Shown: in pieces, positions 34,893-43,431 of the stretch | How the letters are laid out: every line of letters starts with the position of its first letter | How positions within the stretch are numbered: position 1 is the stretch's first letter | From: Roseateles depolymerans | GTDB taxonomy: Bacteria > Pseudomonadota > Gammaproteobacteria > Burkholderiales > Burkholderiaceae_C | Assembly (NCBI RefSeq): GCF_003387155.1 | Contig: NZ_QUMT01000001.1 | Span: 434,001 to 498,000, forward strand | DNA length: 64,000 nucleotides | Direction: 5' to 3' | Notes under the pieces: generated by a model | Told to the model about the DNA's origin: nothing | What the model saw: the letters and a program-made list of their open reading frames with translations, nothing else | Databases searched by the model: none | Translations under genes and position numbers: made by a program

Positions 34893-35429
34893 TCAGAACG
34901 GCGACTGAAAGTCCGCAAAAGCAGGGTGGGCCGCATCTCGGGCGGAGAGGATCGGCTGTTCGACCTTCCAGTCCAGCCCGAATGAGTCCCAGCGGATACC
35001 GGCGTCATGCGCTGGCGAATAGGTGGTGGTGACCTTGTAGGCCATGATGACCTCAGGTGTGAGCGCCAGGAAACCGTGCGCCATCCCCTTGGGAATCATG
35101 AGGCCGTCCCCACGAGCGGCGTCCAGTTCAATCGCCAGATGCTGACCATACGTGGAGGACTGCCTGCGCAGGTCCAGTACGACGTCCAGCACCCGACCTT
35201 GCTGGCAATACACCAGCTTTTCATGGTCGTGTGGCGGGGTCTGGAAGTGCATGCCGCGTATCACCCCCTGATGCGACAGGGAGTAGTACTCCTCGCGCCA
35301 CGACACGGGCAGACCGAGTTCTGCGAAGCGCTCCGCATGAAAGGTCTTCACGAAGCTGCCACGGTCGTCCTTGGCGAAAAAAGGACGAACCTGGAAGCAG
35401 CCGGGCAGTCGGGTGGGCACCAGTTCCAT
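34893..35429 (-). CDS. RmlC-like sugar 3,5-epimerase, predicted AscE
   Basis: A 178-residue cupin-fold epimerase of the RmlC family. It has FFAKDDRGSFVKTFHAERFAELGL near residue 17, the conserved SLSHQGVIRGMHFQ near 50 (catalytic His in RGMHF) and MIPKGMAHGFLAL near 111. RmlC itself acts on dTDP-4-keto-6-deoxyglucose, but no rmlA/B/D genes are present here. The place directly after ddhC points to epimerisation of the CDP-linked keto sugar, the AscE role in ascarylose synthesis. It sits 11 bp after ddhC. Confidence 0.82.
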   Translation of the reverse strand: MELVPTRLPGCFQVRPFFAKDDRGSFVKTFHAERFAELGLPVSWREEYYSLSHQGVIRGMHFQTPPHDHEKLVYCQQGRVLDVVLDLRRQSSTYGQHLAIELDAARGDGLMIPKGMAHGFLALTPEVIMAYKVTTTYSPAHDAGIRWDSFGLDWKVEQPILSARDAAHPAFADFQSPF

Positions 35430-35440
35430 GCAGCCCCCAG

Positions 35441-36793
35441 TCAGAAGTTCAGTCCGAAGAACTCTTCCAGCTTGTCAGCGATGTAGTCGAGTTGCTCCGT
35501 GCCCAGCGCCGGGAACGTACCCAGCCAGAACGTCTGGGTCATGACCACATCCGTGTTGGTCAGCTCGCCACTGACACGGAAATTCCGGTTCGCCATGTAC
35601 GGCTGCTTGGTCAGGTTGCCGGCGAACAGCAGGCGCGTACCGATCTTGTTCTCTTCCAGGAAGTTGATCAGGTCAGCGCGCTTGACGCCGGCCGTCTCCT
35701 TCAGGACCAGCGGAAAGCCAAACCAGGAGGGTTCGGACTTCGGCGTTGCCTCAGGCAGATGCAGGAACTCCGCGCAGCTCTGCAGTCGGTTCTTCAGGTA
35801 GGTGAAGTTGGCACGACGCTTGGCAATGAACTCCTCGACCCGGTCCATCTGGGCCAGCGCGCAGGCGGCTTGCATGTCCGTGATCTTGAGGTTGTAGCCG
35901 AGGTGGCTGTAGGTGTACTTGTGGTCGTAGCCGTCGGGCAGGTCGCCGCCGAGTTGCTCCTTGGTCCAGCAGAAGCGCTTGTCGCAAGTGTTGTCCTTGC
36001 CGGGCGGGCAATAGCAGTCACGGCCCCAGTCGCGGAAGGACTCCGCAATGAGCTTGAGCTCGGGGTTGTTGGTGAACACCGCGCCGCCTTCGCCCATGGT
36101 GATGTGGTGGGCGGGGTAGAAGCTCAGCGTGCCGATGTCGCCGAAGGTGCCGACCAGCTTGCCGTCATAGGTGGCGCCAAGCGCGTCGCAGCAATCCTCC
36201 ACCAGCCACAGGTTGTGCTTCTTGCACAGTGCCGTCACCACGTCCAGGTTGAACGGATTGCCCAGGCTGTGGGCCAGCATGATGGCCTTGGTCTTGGGGG
36301 TGATGGCGGCTTCAATCTTGCTCGCGTCGATGTTGTGCGTGGCCAGATCCACGTCCACGAACACCGGCACTGCGCCAAACTGGAGGATGGGGTTGACGGT
36401 GGTGGGGAAACCGGCGGCCACGCCGATCACCTCGTCACCTTGCTTGATGGCGCGGTCGCCCAGCTTGGGACTGGTCAGGGCGGAGAAGGCCACCAGATTG
36501 GCCGAAGAACCGGAGTTCACCGTGATGAGGTACTTCACACCCAGGAACTGCGCCAGGCGCTGCTCGAATTGCGCATTGAAGCGGCCCGTGGTCAGCCAGC
36601 CGTCCAGCGAGGCTTCCACCATCAGCTGCAGCTCCTTGGCGCCGATCACCTTGCCCGACACCGGCACGGCGCTCTGGCCCGGCACGAACGGCTTGGGCGC
36701 ATAGGCAATGTCCGCGTATTGCTGGACGAGTTCGTTGATCTGGCTGCGCAGCTTGTCAAGCTGCGGCTGGAAATGGACGGGGGTAGTGCTCAT
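35441..36793 (-). CDS. ddhC: CDP-6-deoxy-4-keto-glucose 3-dehydrase (E1), DdhC/RfbH
   Basis: A 450-residue PMP-dependent dehydrase of the RfbH type. The motif [15 protein letters not shown] near residue 225 has His where related aminotransferases have the PLP lysine, the hallmark of this enzyme. Cysteines in [13 protein letters not shown] (C260, C262, C270) match the iron-sulfur ligands of E1. It removes the C3 hydroxyl, working with the reductase DdhD. The ATG at 36793 starts MSTTPVHF and overlaps the ddhB stop by 4 bp; a long upstream open stretch in this frame is a shadow of ddhB. Confidence 0.95.
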   Translation of the reverse strand: MSTTPVHFQPQLDKLRSQINELVQQYADIAYAPKPFVPGQSAVPVSGKVIGAKELQLMVEASLDGWLTTGRFNAQFEQRLAQFLGVKYLITVNSGSSANLVAFSALTSPKLGDRAIKQGDEVIGVAAGFPTTVNPILQFGAVPVFVDVDLATHNIDASKIEAAITPKTKAIMLAHSLGNPFNLDVVTALCKKHNLWLVEDCCDALGATYDGKLVGTFGDIGTLSFYPAHHITMGEGGAVFTNNPELKLIAESFRDWGRDCYCPPGKDNTCDKRFCWTKEQLGGDLPDGYDHKYTYSHLGYNLKITDMQAACALAQMDRVEEFIAKRRANFTYLKNRLQSCAEFLHLPEATPKSEPSWFGFPLVLKETAGVKRADLINFLEENKIGTRLLFAGNLTKQPYMANRNFRVSGELTNTDVVMTQTFWLGTFPALGTEQLDYIADKLEEFFGLNF

Positions 36794-37848
36794 GCGTTGG
36801 CTCGGTACTGGGAGATCTGGTTCAGGGTGAAGGCACGCATGTCCTGGCCCTTCAGCCAGGCCTGGTGCCACTCGGTAATGCGGGACAGGGCGATTTCCAG
36901 TGACCAGCGTGGCGCCCATTGAAGGCGCTGGCGCGCCTTGGAGATGTCCAGCTTGAGGAAATGGGCCTCGTGCGGATGCTCGCCGGGCTGGAGGGTCCAG
37001 CCGGCATCCTTGCCCCACTTTGAGCAAAGGTGCTCGACAATCCACTGGACCGGACGAGCATCTTCATCGCGGGGGCCAAAGTTCCAGCCTTCCGCATCGG
37101 TCTGTCCGTGGGTGTAGAGGCGCTCGGCCAGCAGCAGGTAGCCGGATAGCGGCTCCAGCACATGCTGCCAGGGTCGGATGGCGTGGGGGTTGCGAATGAG
37201 CACGGGCTCACGCTGCTCCAGGGCGCGCAGGACATCCGGCAGCAGCCGGTCAAGCGCCCAGTCCCCACCACCGATCACGTTGCCCGCTCGTGCGGTGGCC
37301 ATCGCGATGTGGGCGTCCTTGAGGAAGGAACGGCGGTAGGCGCTGCTCACCAGCTCCGCACAGCCCTTGCTGTTGGAGTAGGGGTCGTGCCCTCCCATCG
37401 GCTCGTCTTCCCGATAGCCCCACACCCACTCGCGGTTTTCATAGCACTTGTCCGTGGTGATGTTGACGATCGCCTTGACGGTGCCCACCTGGCGAGCAGC
37501 TTCCAGGACATGGACCGTGCCCATCACGTTCGTCGCGTAGGTCTCCACAGGCTGCAGGTAGGACAGGCGCACCAGCGGCTGCGCGGCCATGTGGAACAGG
37601 ATCTCCGGACGAAAGTCGTTGAACTCCCGTTGCACGGCCGCCAGGTCGCGAATGTCGGCGATGCGATGCTCCATGCCCTCGGCGACCCGAGCCACATTGA
37701 ACAGCGCCGGTTCCGTCGGTGCGGGCAATGCCAGGCCACGAACGACTGCGCCCATGGACTGAAGCCACAAGCTCAACCAGCTGCCCTTGAAACCGGTATG
37801 CCCAGTGAGAAGGACGCGTTTGCCTTGCCAGAAATCAGGGTTGGTCAT
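36790..37848 (-). CDS. ddhB: CDP-glucose 4,6-dehydratase, DdhB/RfbG
   Basis: A 352-residue extended SDR. It opens [27 protein letters not shown], which is the diagnostic start of RfbG, followed by [18 protein letters not shown] near residue 122 and the catalytic YSNSK near 148. It converts CDP-glucose to CDP-4-keto-6-deoxyglucose. The ATG at 37848 is chosen because it matches RfbG starts and leaves 11 bp after ddhA, whereas an upstream start at 37878 would overlap ddhA. Confidence 0.95.
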   Translation of the reverse strand: MTNPDFWQGKRVLLTGHTGFKGSWLSLWLQSMGAVVRGLALPAPTEPALFNVARVAEGMEHRIADIRDLAAVQREFNDFRPEILFHMAAQPLVRLSYLQPVETYATNVMGTVHVLEAARQVGTVKAIVNITTDKCYENREWVWGYREDEPMGGHDPYSNSKGCAELVSSAYRRSFLKDAHIAMATARAGNVIGGGDWALDRLLPDVLRALEQREPVLIRNPHAIRPWQHVLEPLSGYLLLAERLYTHGQTDAEGWNFGPRDEDARPVQWIVEHLCSKWGKDAGWTLQPGEHPHEAHFLKLDISKARQRLQWAPRWSLEIALSRITEWHQAWLKGQDMRAFTLNQISQYRANA

Positions 37849-37859
37849 GTTCACTAGGC

Positions 37860-38633
37860 TCAGTCCCACTGCTTCCATGGAGCCTTCCCGGAGGCCCAGA
37901 GTTCTTCCAGGTGGTGCTTGTCCCGCAGGGTGTCCATGGGTTGCCAGAATCCCTCATGCTCAAACGCCATCAGCTCCCCATCGCGGGCAAGGCCCATGAG
38001 GGGTTCCTGCTCCCAAATGCTGCTGTCATCGCTGATGTAGTCCAGCACGCGCGGCGAGAGCACGAAAAATCCGCCGTTGATCATGGCGCCGTCACCCTTG
38101 GGCTTTTCCTTGAATGCCTTGACCTGACGGTCCTGGATGTCGAGTGCGCCAAACCGGCCAGGTGGGTAGGTCGCGGTCAGCGTGGCTGCCTTGCCGTGTT
38201 GCTTGTGGAATGCAAGGGTCGCGCTGATGTCGATGTCGCCCACGCCATCGCCGTAGGTGAAGCAGAACGCTTCTTCATGGCGGACGTATTCGGCCACCCG
38301 ACGCAAGCGGCCGCCGGTCATCGAATCATCACCGGTGTCCACCAGCGTCACGGTCCACGGCTCGGCCCGTTTGTGATGCACTTCCATGCGGTTGCTCCGC
38401 ATGTCGAAGGTGACGTCAGACATGTGCAGGAAGTAGTTGGCGAAGTACTCCTTGATCACGTATCCCTTGTAGCCGCAGCAGATCACAAAGTCATTCACGC
38501 CGTGATGCGAATACATCTTGAGGATGTGCCACAGGATCGGTCTTCCACCGATCTCCACCATGGGTTTCGGTCGGAGGGCCGTCTCTTCGCTCAGACGCGT
38601 GCCCAGGCCACCGGCCAGGATGACTGCTTTCAT
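37860..38633 (-). CDS. ddhA: Glucose-1-phosphate cytidylyltransferase, DdhA/RfbF
   Basis: A 257-residue nucleotidyltransferase with the N-terminal signature [30 protein letters not shown] in which the SEET insertion is typical of CTP-specific RfbF enzymes. [11 protein letters not shown] near residue 125 carries the metal-binding Asp. It makes CDP-glucose from CTP and glucose 1-phosphate, the first committed step of all CDP-3,6-dideoxyhexoses. The length is normal. It lies 35 bp after ddhD and 11 bp before ddhB. Confidence 0.95.
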   Translation of the reverse strand: MKAVILAGGLGTRLSEETALRPKPMVEIGGRPILWHILKMYSHHGVNDFVICCGYKGYVIKEYFANYFLHMSDVTFDMRSNRMEVHHKRAEPWTVTLVDTGDDSMTGGRLRRVAEYVRHEEAFCFTYGDGVGDIDISATLAFHKQHGKAATLTATYPPGRFGALDIQDRQVKAFKEKPKGDGAMINGGFFVLSPRVLDYISDDSSIWEQEPLMGLARDGELMAFEHEGFWQPMDTLRDKHHLEELWASGKAPWKQWD

Positions 38634-38668
38634 GGAAGTCCTATGGAATCGTGGATCGTCAAAAGGGC

Positions 38669-39682
38669 TCAGGCTGCGCCCGAGCTCACAAAGGCGTCGG
38701 AATGGAAACTGCCGGAAGCGAGGCCCTTGCGGGTCAACTGAGTCTGCGCGTCGCGGATCATGGCGTCCGAGCCACAGGCATAGACCACTGCGTTTTGCAG
38801 GTCCGGCCCCTGCGCCAGCAGCGCGGACTGAACATGGCCCCGGGTCCCCTCCCAGGCGCTGTCCGCGCGCGACAGCACCGGAACAAAGCTCAGGAGCGGA
38901 CGCAATGCGTCCAGCCGGTGGTCTTCTTCGGGCCGCCAGTATAGGTCGGCAGGTTGGCGCCCCCCCCAGTACACATGGATGGATCGGGGCAGGGTGGCCG
39001 AATCGGCGCGGGCCAGGCCTTCGAGCATCGCCTTGACAGGAGCGATGCCGGTGCCGGTGGCCAGGAAGACCAGATCACGGTCGGTGTGGCCCCGCAGAAA
39101 GAAGGTCCCCAGGGGTCCGCGCAGGCGAAGGAGGTCGTTCGGCTTGGCGTCCCGGAACCAGTATTGGCTCATCTCGCCGCCAGGCACCTCGCGGATGTGC
39201 AGCTCGATCAGGTGGTCATCCTGCGGCGCGTTGGCCACCGAATAGCTGCGGCGCAGCCCCCCGGCCCCGATGACGTCGATGTATTGGCCGGGAAGGAATG
39301 CCAGCGCAGTGGCGGGCGGCGTGCGCAGCACGACCCGCACGACGTCATGCGAAAGCTTGGCCAGTGCATGGATGCGGCAAGGGACTGTCTTGGGTTCGGG
39401 CAAGGCCAGGTCGCCCAGGTCCTCGATATCGAGGGAGACGTCCGAGCAGGCACCCCGGACACAGGTCAGCACAAAGCCCTCGGCCTTCTCCGAGGCGCTG
39501 AGGCCGGTTTCGTCGCGCAGCGCCACGGTGGTTCCGGCGGTCACGCGGCTGCGACAGGTGCTGCAACGGCCGGTGCGGCAGCTGTAATCCAGCGTGATGT
39601 GCTGGCGCAAGGCCGCGTCCAGGAGCGACTCCCCTTCGGCGGCAGAGAACGTCTTGCCGTTGGCAATGGTGACCGCAAACAT
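38669..39682 (-). CDS. ddhD: CDP-6-deoxy-delta-3,4-glucoseen reductase (E3), DdhD
   Basis: A 337-residue iron-sulfur flavoprotein. The N-terminal plant-type ferredoxin domain has cysteines C35, C40, C43 (CRTGRCSTC) and C74 (CVRGAC). FAD-binding [10 protein letters not shown] near residue 147 and NAD-binding [16 protein letters not shown] near 210 complete a ferredoxin-NADP reductase-like module. It passes electrons from NADH to DdhC to complete C3 deoxygenation. The ATG at 39682 is preferred over a TTG one codon upstream. It overlaps the last base of the MarR-type gene. Confidence 0.92.
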   Translation of the reverse strand: MFAVTIANGKTFSAAEGESLLDAALRQHITLDYSCRTGRCSTCRSRVTAGTTVALRDETGLSASEKAEGFVLTCVRGACSDVSLDIEDLGDLALPEPKTVPCRIHALAKLSHDVVRVVLRTPPATALAFLPGQYIDVIGAGGLRRSYSVANAPQDDHLIELHIREVPGGEMSQYWFRDAKPNDLLRLRGPLGTFFLRGHTDRDLVFLATGTGIAPVKAMLEGLARADSATLPRSIHVYWGGRQPADLYWRPEEDHRLDALRPLLSFVPVLSRADSAWEGTRGHVQSALLAQGPDLQNAVVYACGSDAMIRDAQTQLTRKGLASGSFHSDAFVSSGAA

Positions 39683-40065
39683 CAAAAACTCTCAGGGCTG
39701 TCCGCGGAGGTCTCCTCGACGCGGGTTGGGTCGCTCTGCGAAAGCTCGGAGCGCAGGATGGCGATCTCGCGCTGCAACTGCTCGAACTGCGCTTCCTTCT
39801 GCGCGAGGAAGTCGCGAGCCAGGCGCAACTTCGCCATGGCGCCGCTGGGCGTCAACAGGTACATGTAAGCGATCTTGTTGTCTGCGCGTCGGAAGTTGTT
39901 CACCTTCACCCAGCCTCGGTCGATCACAGCGCGCAGGCAGTAGTTGATCTTGCCGACGCTGACGCCCAGTCCCTGTGCGAGCGCGCGTTGACTGATTTCG
40001 GTGTGATCTTCGATTTGCTGCAGCAGCGCGTAGTCGAGATCGTTGGTGGCGGCGGAGCGGGGCAC
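39682..40065 (-). CDS. MarR family EPS-associated transcriptional regulator
   Basis: A 127-residue protein with a winged helix-turn-helix near residues 10-75 (YALLQQIEDHTEISQRALAQGLGVSVGKINYCLRAVIDRG), followed by LTPSGAMAKLRLARDFL and a coiled-coil-like C-terminal helix. This is the small MarR-type regulator family found in exopolysaccharide gene clusters of betaproteobacteria. It sits between the Wzz-like gene and ddhD, inside the operon it probably controls. Whether it represses or activates cannot be told from sequence. Confidence 0.88.
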   Translation of the reverse strand: MPRSAATNDLDYALLQQIEDHTEISQRALAQGLGVSVGKINYCLRAVIDRGWVKVNNFRRADNKIAYMYLLTPSGAMAKLRLARDFLAQKEAQFEQLQREIAILRSELSQSDPTRVEETSADSPESF

Positions 40066-40117
40066 GGAGTGTGTTCAACGTTTGAGCGCACCCACTTTAC
40101 CATGCGACGCCGCTGCT

Positions 40118-41257
40118 TCACGCGCCTGCGGCGGCCCCTGGCTTGAAGCGTCTCGACTGACGCAATATGAGGAAGGCGCACAGGGCGAGCCCCGTGGCAA
40201 ATGCGGTGACCAGGGCGATCTGGGCGCGCTTGGGCTTGCTCTTGTATTCCGGCTTGATGGCGGGGTCGATCACCTGGATGAGGAATCCCTCCCGGCTCTC
40301 GTCCAGTCGCGCCAATTCGTACTGTTTGGAAAACAGCTCAAACAGCGATTCCTGGTACTTGAACTCGCGGTACTTGCCAATGTAGTCACTCGCATTCGTG
40401 CTGCTGCTGGCTTCCAGACGATTGAGTTCGCTGCGCAGGGCGCCAATGATGGCGGACTGCTGTTGCACTTCCGGCGCCGTGTCGGTGAGGGATCGACGCA
40501 AGGACTGCAGGCGCACTTCGGCCGCGGTCAGCTCGGCCTTGACGCGTGCGTAGTTATCCGCCGCTGCCCTGGGCTCGGTCTTCAAGGCACCCGGGTTGAA
40601 GCCCACCGTCTGCAGCTCCTGCTGGGCCCGCGCGAGTTGCTCCTTCGAATTTTTCAGCTGCTCCTCGAAGAAGGCCCGCCGCTGCTGCGCCTCGGTCAAG
40701 GACAGATTCGCCGTCATGTGGCGCAGTTCTTCCACATACTGGTTGGCAATGTCGGCGGCCAACTGGGGGTCCTTCGAATCGACTTCGACGCTGATGAGGC
40801 CATCCTTCTTGCCCAGCTCGATCCGCGCCGACTTTCTGAGGAAGTTCCGCGCCTCGAATCGATACTTTGCCTTGGCCGGCTCCATGAGCTTGAACTTCTC
40901 GACGATCCGGTCTTCGACGGTCACGCTTTGCATGAAGGCCACGTATTGATCGCCCGGGGTCTTGACCGCACCGGAGCCACCCGCCAGGCTTGCCAGCGCA
41001 CCGAGGGACTGCAGCGCCGCCGCCGCCGCCCCCTGCTGCTGCTGCGGCGGCAGGAAGGTGGTCTTGGCCGTGTAGATCGGGTCCATCAAATAGGTCGCGC
41101 CCAACGCCAGAGCACCCGCTGCAATGGGGCCGGCGATGAGCAGGCGCCAGTGCGAAAGCAGGGTGGCGCCCACCTGGAATGAAGGCGCGGCGAGAGAACT
41201 GCTGTCGCTGGACGGCACGTGGGAAGGAGCTGCGGACATGGGGGACGATCCGGTCAT
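40118..41257 (-). CDS. Polysaccharide co-polymerase, Wzz/chain-length determinant family
   Basis: A 379-residue inner membrane protein with one helix near residue 30-52 (LLIAGPIAAGALALGATYL) and one at the C-terminus (IALVTAFATGLALCAFLIL). The periplasmic part between them is rich in coiled coil (EEQLKNSKEQLARAQQELQTVG), and a Pro-rich stretch EYKSKPKRA precedes the second helix. This is the Wzz fold that sets chain length. There is no C-terminal tyrosine-kinase domain, so it is a Wzz type rather than Wzc. It overlaps the Wza-like gene by one base. Confidence 0.9.
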   Translation of the reverse strand: MTGSSPMSAAPSHVPSSDSSSLAAPSFQVGATLLSHWRLLIAGPIAAGALALGATYLMDPIYTAKTTFLPPQQQQGAAAAALQSLGALASLAGGSGAVKTPGDQYVAFMQSVTVEDRIVEKFKLMEPAKAKYRFEARNFLRKSARIELGKKDGLISVEVDSKDPQLAADIANQYVEELRHMTANLSLTEAQQRRAFFEEQLKNSKEQLARAQQELQTVGFNPGALKTEPRAAADNYARVKAELTAAEVRLQSLRRSLTDTAPEVQQQSAIIGALRSELNRLEASSSTNASDYIGKYREFKYQESLFELFSKQYELARLDESREGFLIQVIDPAIKPEYKSKPKRAQIALVTAFATGLALCAFLILRQSRRFKPGAAAGA

Positions 41258-43311
41258 CAGTTGTTCTTCAGGGTTTGCAGTGCAGCAACGCCCAGGCCGA
41301 ACTGATACAGGATCTGTGTCCAGTCCTTCGCCTCCTGGATGAACGTGGTCTTGTTGAGCTCTTCTGGAACAAAGACCGTGTCGCCAGGCAAAGCAGGCAG
41401 GTTGGTCATCGCAGAGTTGAACCCGAACCAGCCGCTGTTGGATTGGCGAGCACTGATCACGCTACCGTTGGCGCGCAGCACGAACATGCTGCCGGGGTCC
41501 GCGCCGCGTGTGGGGCCACCCGCCAGCTTGAGAACGTCATCGACCGAACTGCCCTCGGTCAGCAGATAACTGCCCCCGTTGAACACGCTTCCGAACACCC
41601 CGACGGTGGTGGGGCGTGCGGGAATCAATAGGCGGTCGCCGCTTTCGACGGTCAGGGGGGGCAGGGTGGAGGCGTTGGGGTCCAGTTGCAGCACGATGCG
41701 GCCTGTCGGGCGAACCGCCCGCAGCCGTTCCACAAGACGGGTGGTGTTGCTGGCGCGGGCCGCCTGGGCCTGGGCCTCATCGGCATTGGCCGTGCGCTGG
41801 GTCGAGGTGCTGCGGGTGAATTCCGTTTCCAGGTCTCGCAGTGCGCGGTCATAGTTCTCCTGCTGCGAGCGACGCACGCTCTCCCGGGAGAAATCGGTTC
41901 CGAAGAGGTAGGCCTGTGGCGTCAAACCGCCCGCCGCGGTGATGGCATCCACCAGGGTTGCATTGGGCGGCAGCACATACTCGCCGGGCCGTGCCACTTC
42001 TCCTTCCACCTGCACTCGCTTGTATTGCTTGTACAGCGGGAGCTCCGCATTGACGCTGCTGAACACTCGCAGCACATCGCCGTTCGTGATGCTGGCCGCG
42101 AGTTGCTGAGGCAGCGCCAGCTCCACCATGCGCCGGTCGTTGCGGTCGCTCAGGCGTTCAACGGCGATCCGCGTCCGGTCGGCGACGGCGCTGAACCCAC
42201 CGGCCATGGCGAGCACGTCGCTCACGGTCTCAGTGGGCTTGAGTTCACCAATGGCGGGCTTGTTAACGCTCCCCAGGACGGCCACCTGCGGACCGATCGG
42301 CCCCACGTGAATCACATCTTCGGCCTGCAGCGGTCGGTCGGACGCCTTGTCCCCCTTGAGCAGGAAGTCGTAGGCATCGAACTGCGCCACCAATTGACCG
42401 TTGCGGCGCAGCTCAATGTTGCGGAAGCTGCCCGCGCCCGACGGGCCGCCCGCGCGGATCAGCCCCGACACCAGGGTCGCCAGGCTGCTCACCGTGTAGG
42501 CGCCCGGCTTGGCCACGAAGCCGGTGACGTAGATGCGGATCGACCGCAGCTTGCCCAGCGTTGTGCTCACCTGAAAGTTCTTGAAAACCTGGGCCACGCG
42601 AGAGCGCACCATTTCGTTCAGGTCACCGTAGCGCACACCTGCCACCAGAATGGGGCCGACCCGGGGAACGGTGATGCGGCCGCTTCGATCGACCGTCAAC
42701 CGCAGGTCCGCGTCGACGGATCCCCATAGCGTGACCTGCACTTCGTCGCCGATGCCGATCAGGTAATCGGCGGGCGCTTCCCGCGGACCATCGGCGCTGG
42801 CGTTGCCTGTTAGAGATTCATCCAGGATGAGGTCTGCGCCCAGGCGGCGGACGACACTGTCGGGGTTGATGCGCGTGGAGCCGGCGCCCGCGCCCGTGTA
42901 CTGCGCGGTGAGAGTGCTGGTGCGTTCCGCTTGGCGATCGAGCTTTTGCTGCTCTTCCAGTTGCTTGAGGTCGATGCCCAGCTGCTTGTTGACGTAGATC
43001 TCGAACTCGTTGGGGACGTAACGCTGACGCTGGACCATGGTCCCAGTCGACGACGTGGCCTGATTGGTGTCTGACGAGCTGCGACCAGTGTTCAATCGGA
43101 AGGGGCCAGTGGCGCCATCGCCGCTCGATTGATAGATCGAGGACCCGGACCCTGACCCGGTCGTGTCGTTATCGGCTGCATGGGCCGCCAGCAGGCCTGC
43201 ACTCAAGCCACAAGCTAGCACGGCAACACCCGCGTGGCGGACCAATCGGGTCAGGCCACCAAAGGCCGAAACAGGGGCGCGAAGGGCGCTGATAGGCATG
43301 CGAAGTCTCAC
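41257..43311 (-). CDS. Polysaccharide export protein, Wza-like with SLBB domains
   Basis: A 684-residue exported protein. The signal peptide ends near AAHA-AD at about residue 47. A polysaccharide-export domain begins around residue 170 (PADYLIGIGDEVQVTLWGS), followed by several SLBB repeats (GFVAKPGAYTVSSLATLVSGLIRAGG; GEVARPGEYVLPPNATLVDAITAAGG; GSVFNGGSYLLTEGSSVDDVLKLAGG). It forms the outer membrane channel. It is longer than E. coli Wza and lacks a convincing lipoprotein cysteine at the cleavage site. First gene of the minus-strand operon. Confidence 0.9.
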   Translation of the reverse strand: MRLRMPISALRAPVSAFGGLTRLVRHAGVAVLACGLSAGLLAAHAADNDTTGSGSGSSIYQSSGDGATGPFRLNTGRSSSDTNQATSSTGTMVQRQRYVPNEFEIYVNKQLGIDLKQLEEQQKLDRQAERTSTLTAQYTGAGAGSTRINPDSVVRRLGADLILDESLTGNASADGPREAPADYLIGIGDEVQVTLWGSVDADLRLTVDRSGRITVPRVGPILVAGVRYGDLNEMVRSRVAQVFKNFQVSTTLGKLRSIRIYVTGFVAKPGAYTVSSLATLVSGLIRAGGPSGAGSFRNIELRRNGQLVAQFDAYDFLLKGDKASDRPLQAEDVIHVGPIGPQVAVLGSVNKPAIGELKPTETVSDVLAMAGGFSAVADRTRIAVERLSDRNDRRMVELALPQQLAASITNGDVLRVFSSVNAELPLYKQYKRVQVEGEVARPGEYVLPPNATLVDAITAAGGLTPQAYLFGTDFSRESVRRSQQENYDRALRDLETEFTRSTSTQRTANADEAQAQAARASNTTRLVERLRAVRPTGRIVLQLDPNASTLPPLTVESGDRLLIPARPTTVGVFGSVFNGGSYLLTEGSSVDDVLKLAGGPTRGADPGSMFVLRANGSVISARQSNSGWFGFNSAMTNLPALPGDTVFVPEELNKTTFIQEAKDWTQILYQFGLGVAALQTLKNN

Positions 43312-43365
43312 GGAAAGCTGGACCGAACCTGCAAGGGCCCCAGGGCCCCGACAGCAAGCCGCCGC

Positions 43366-43393
43366 ATTCTAAGAGCACGTTGTGGCGCCAAAA
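43366..43393 (-). promoter_or_regulatory. Candidate promoter of the minus-strand glycan operon
   Basis: On the minus strand, TTTTGG (43393-43388) and TAGAAT (43371-43366) are 16 bp apart, placing the start near 43359 and giving a leader of about 48 nt before the Wza-like gene. It is the only promoter-like pair seen in the 120-bp divergent gap facing this way. Confidence 0.45.
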
Positions 43394-43418
43394 CCGCTAT
43401 TTGCCCAAACGGGCTCGC

Positions 43419-43424
43419 TACACT
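43419..43424 (+). promoter_or_regulatory. Candidate -10 box of the WecA-like gene, leaderless type
   Basis: TACACT ends 7 bp before the ATG at 43432, with no ribosome-binding site between. The -35 region is weak. Confidence 0.4.
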
Positions 43425-43431
43425 GCCGCGC

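Noticed and set aside
36794-37045. N-terminal extension of 84 residues to DdhC
   Set aside because: Lies in ddhB and does not resemble RfbH N-termini.
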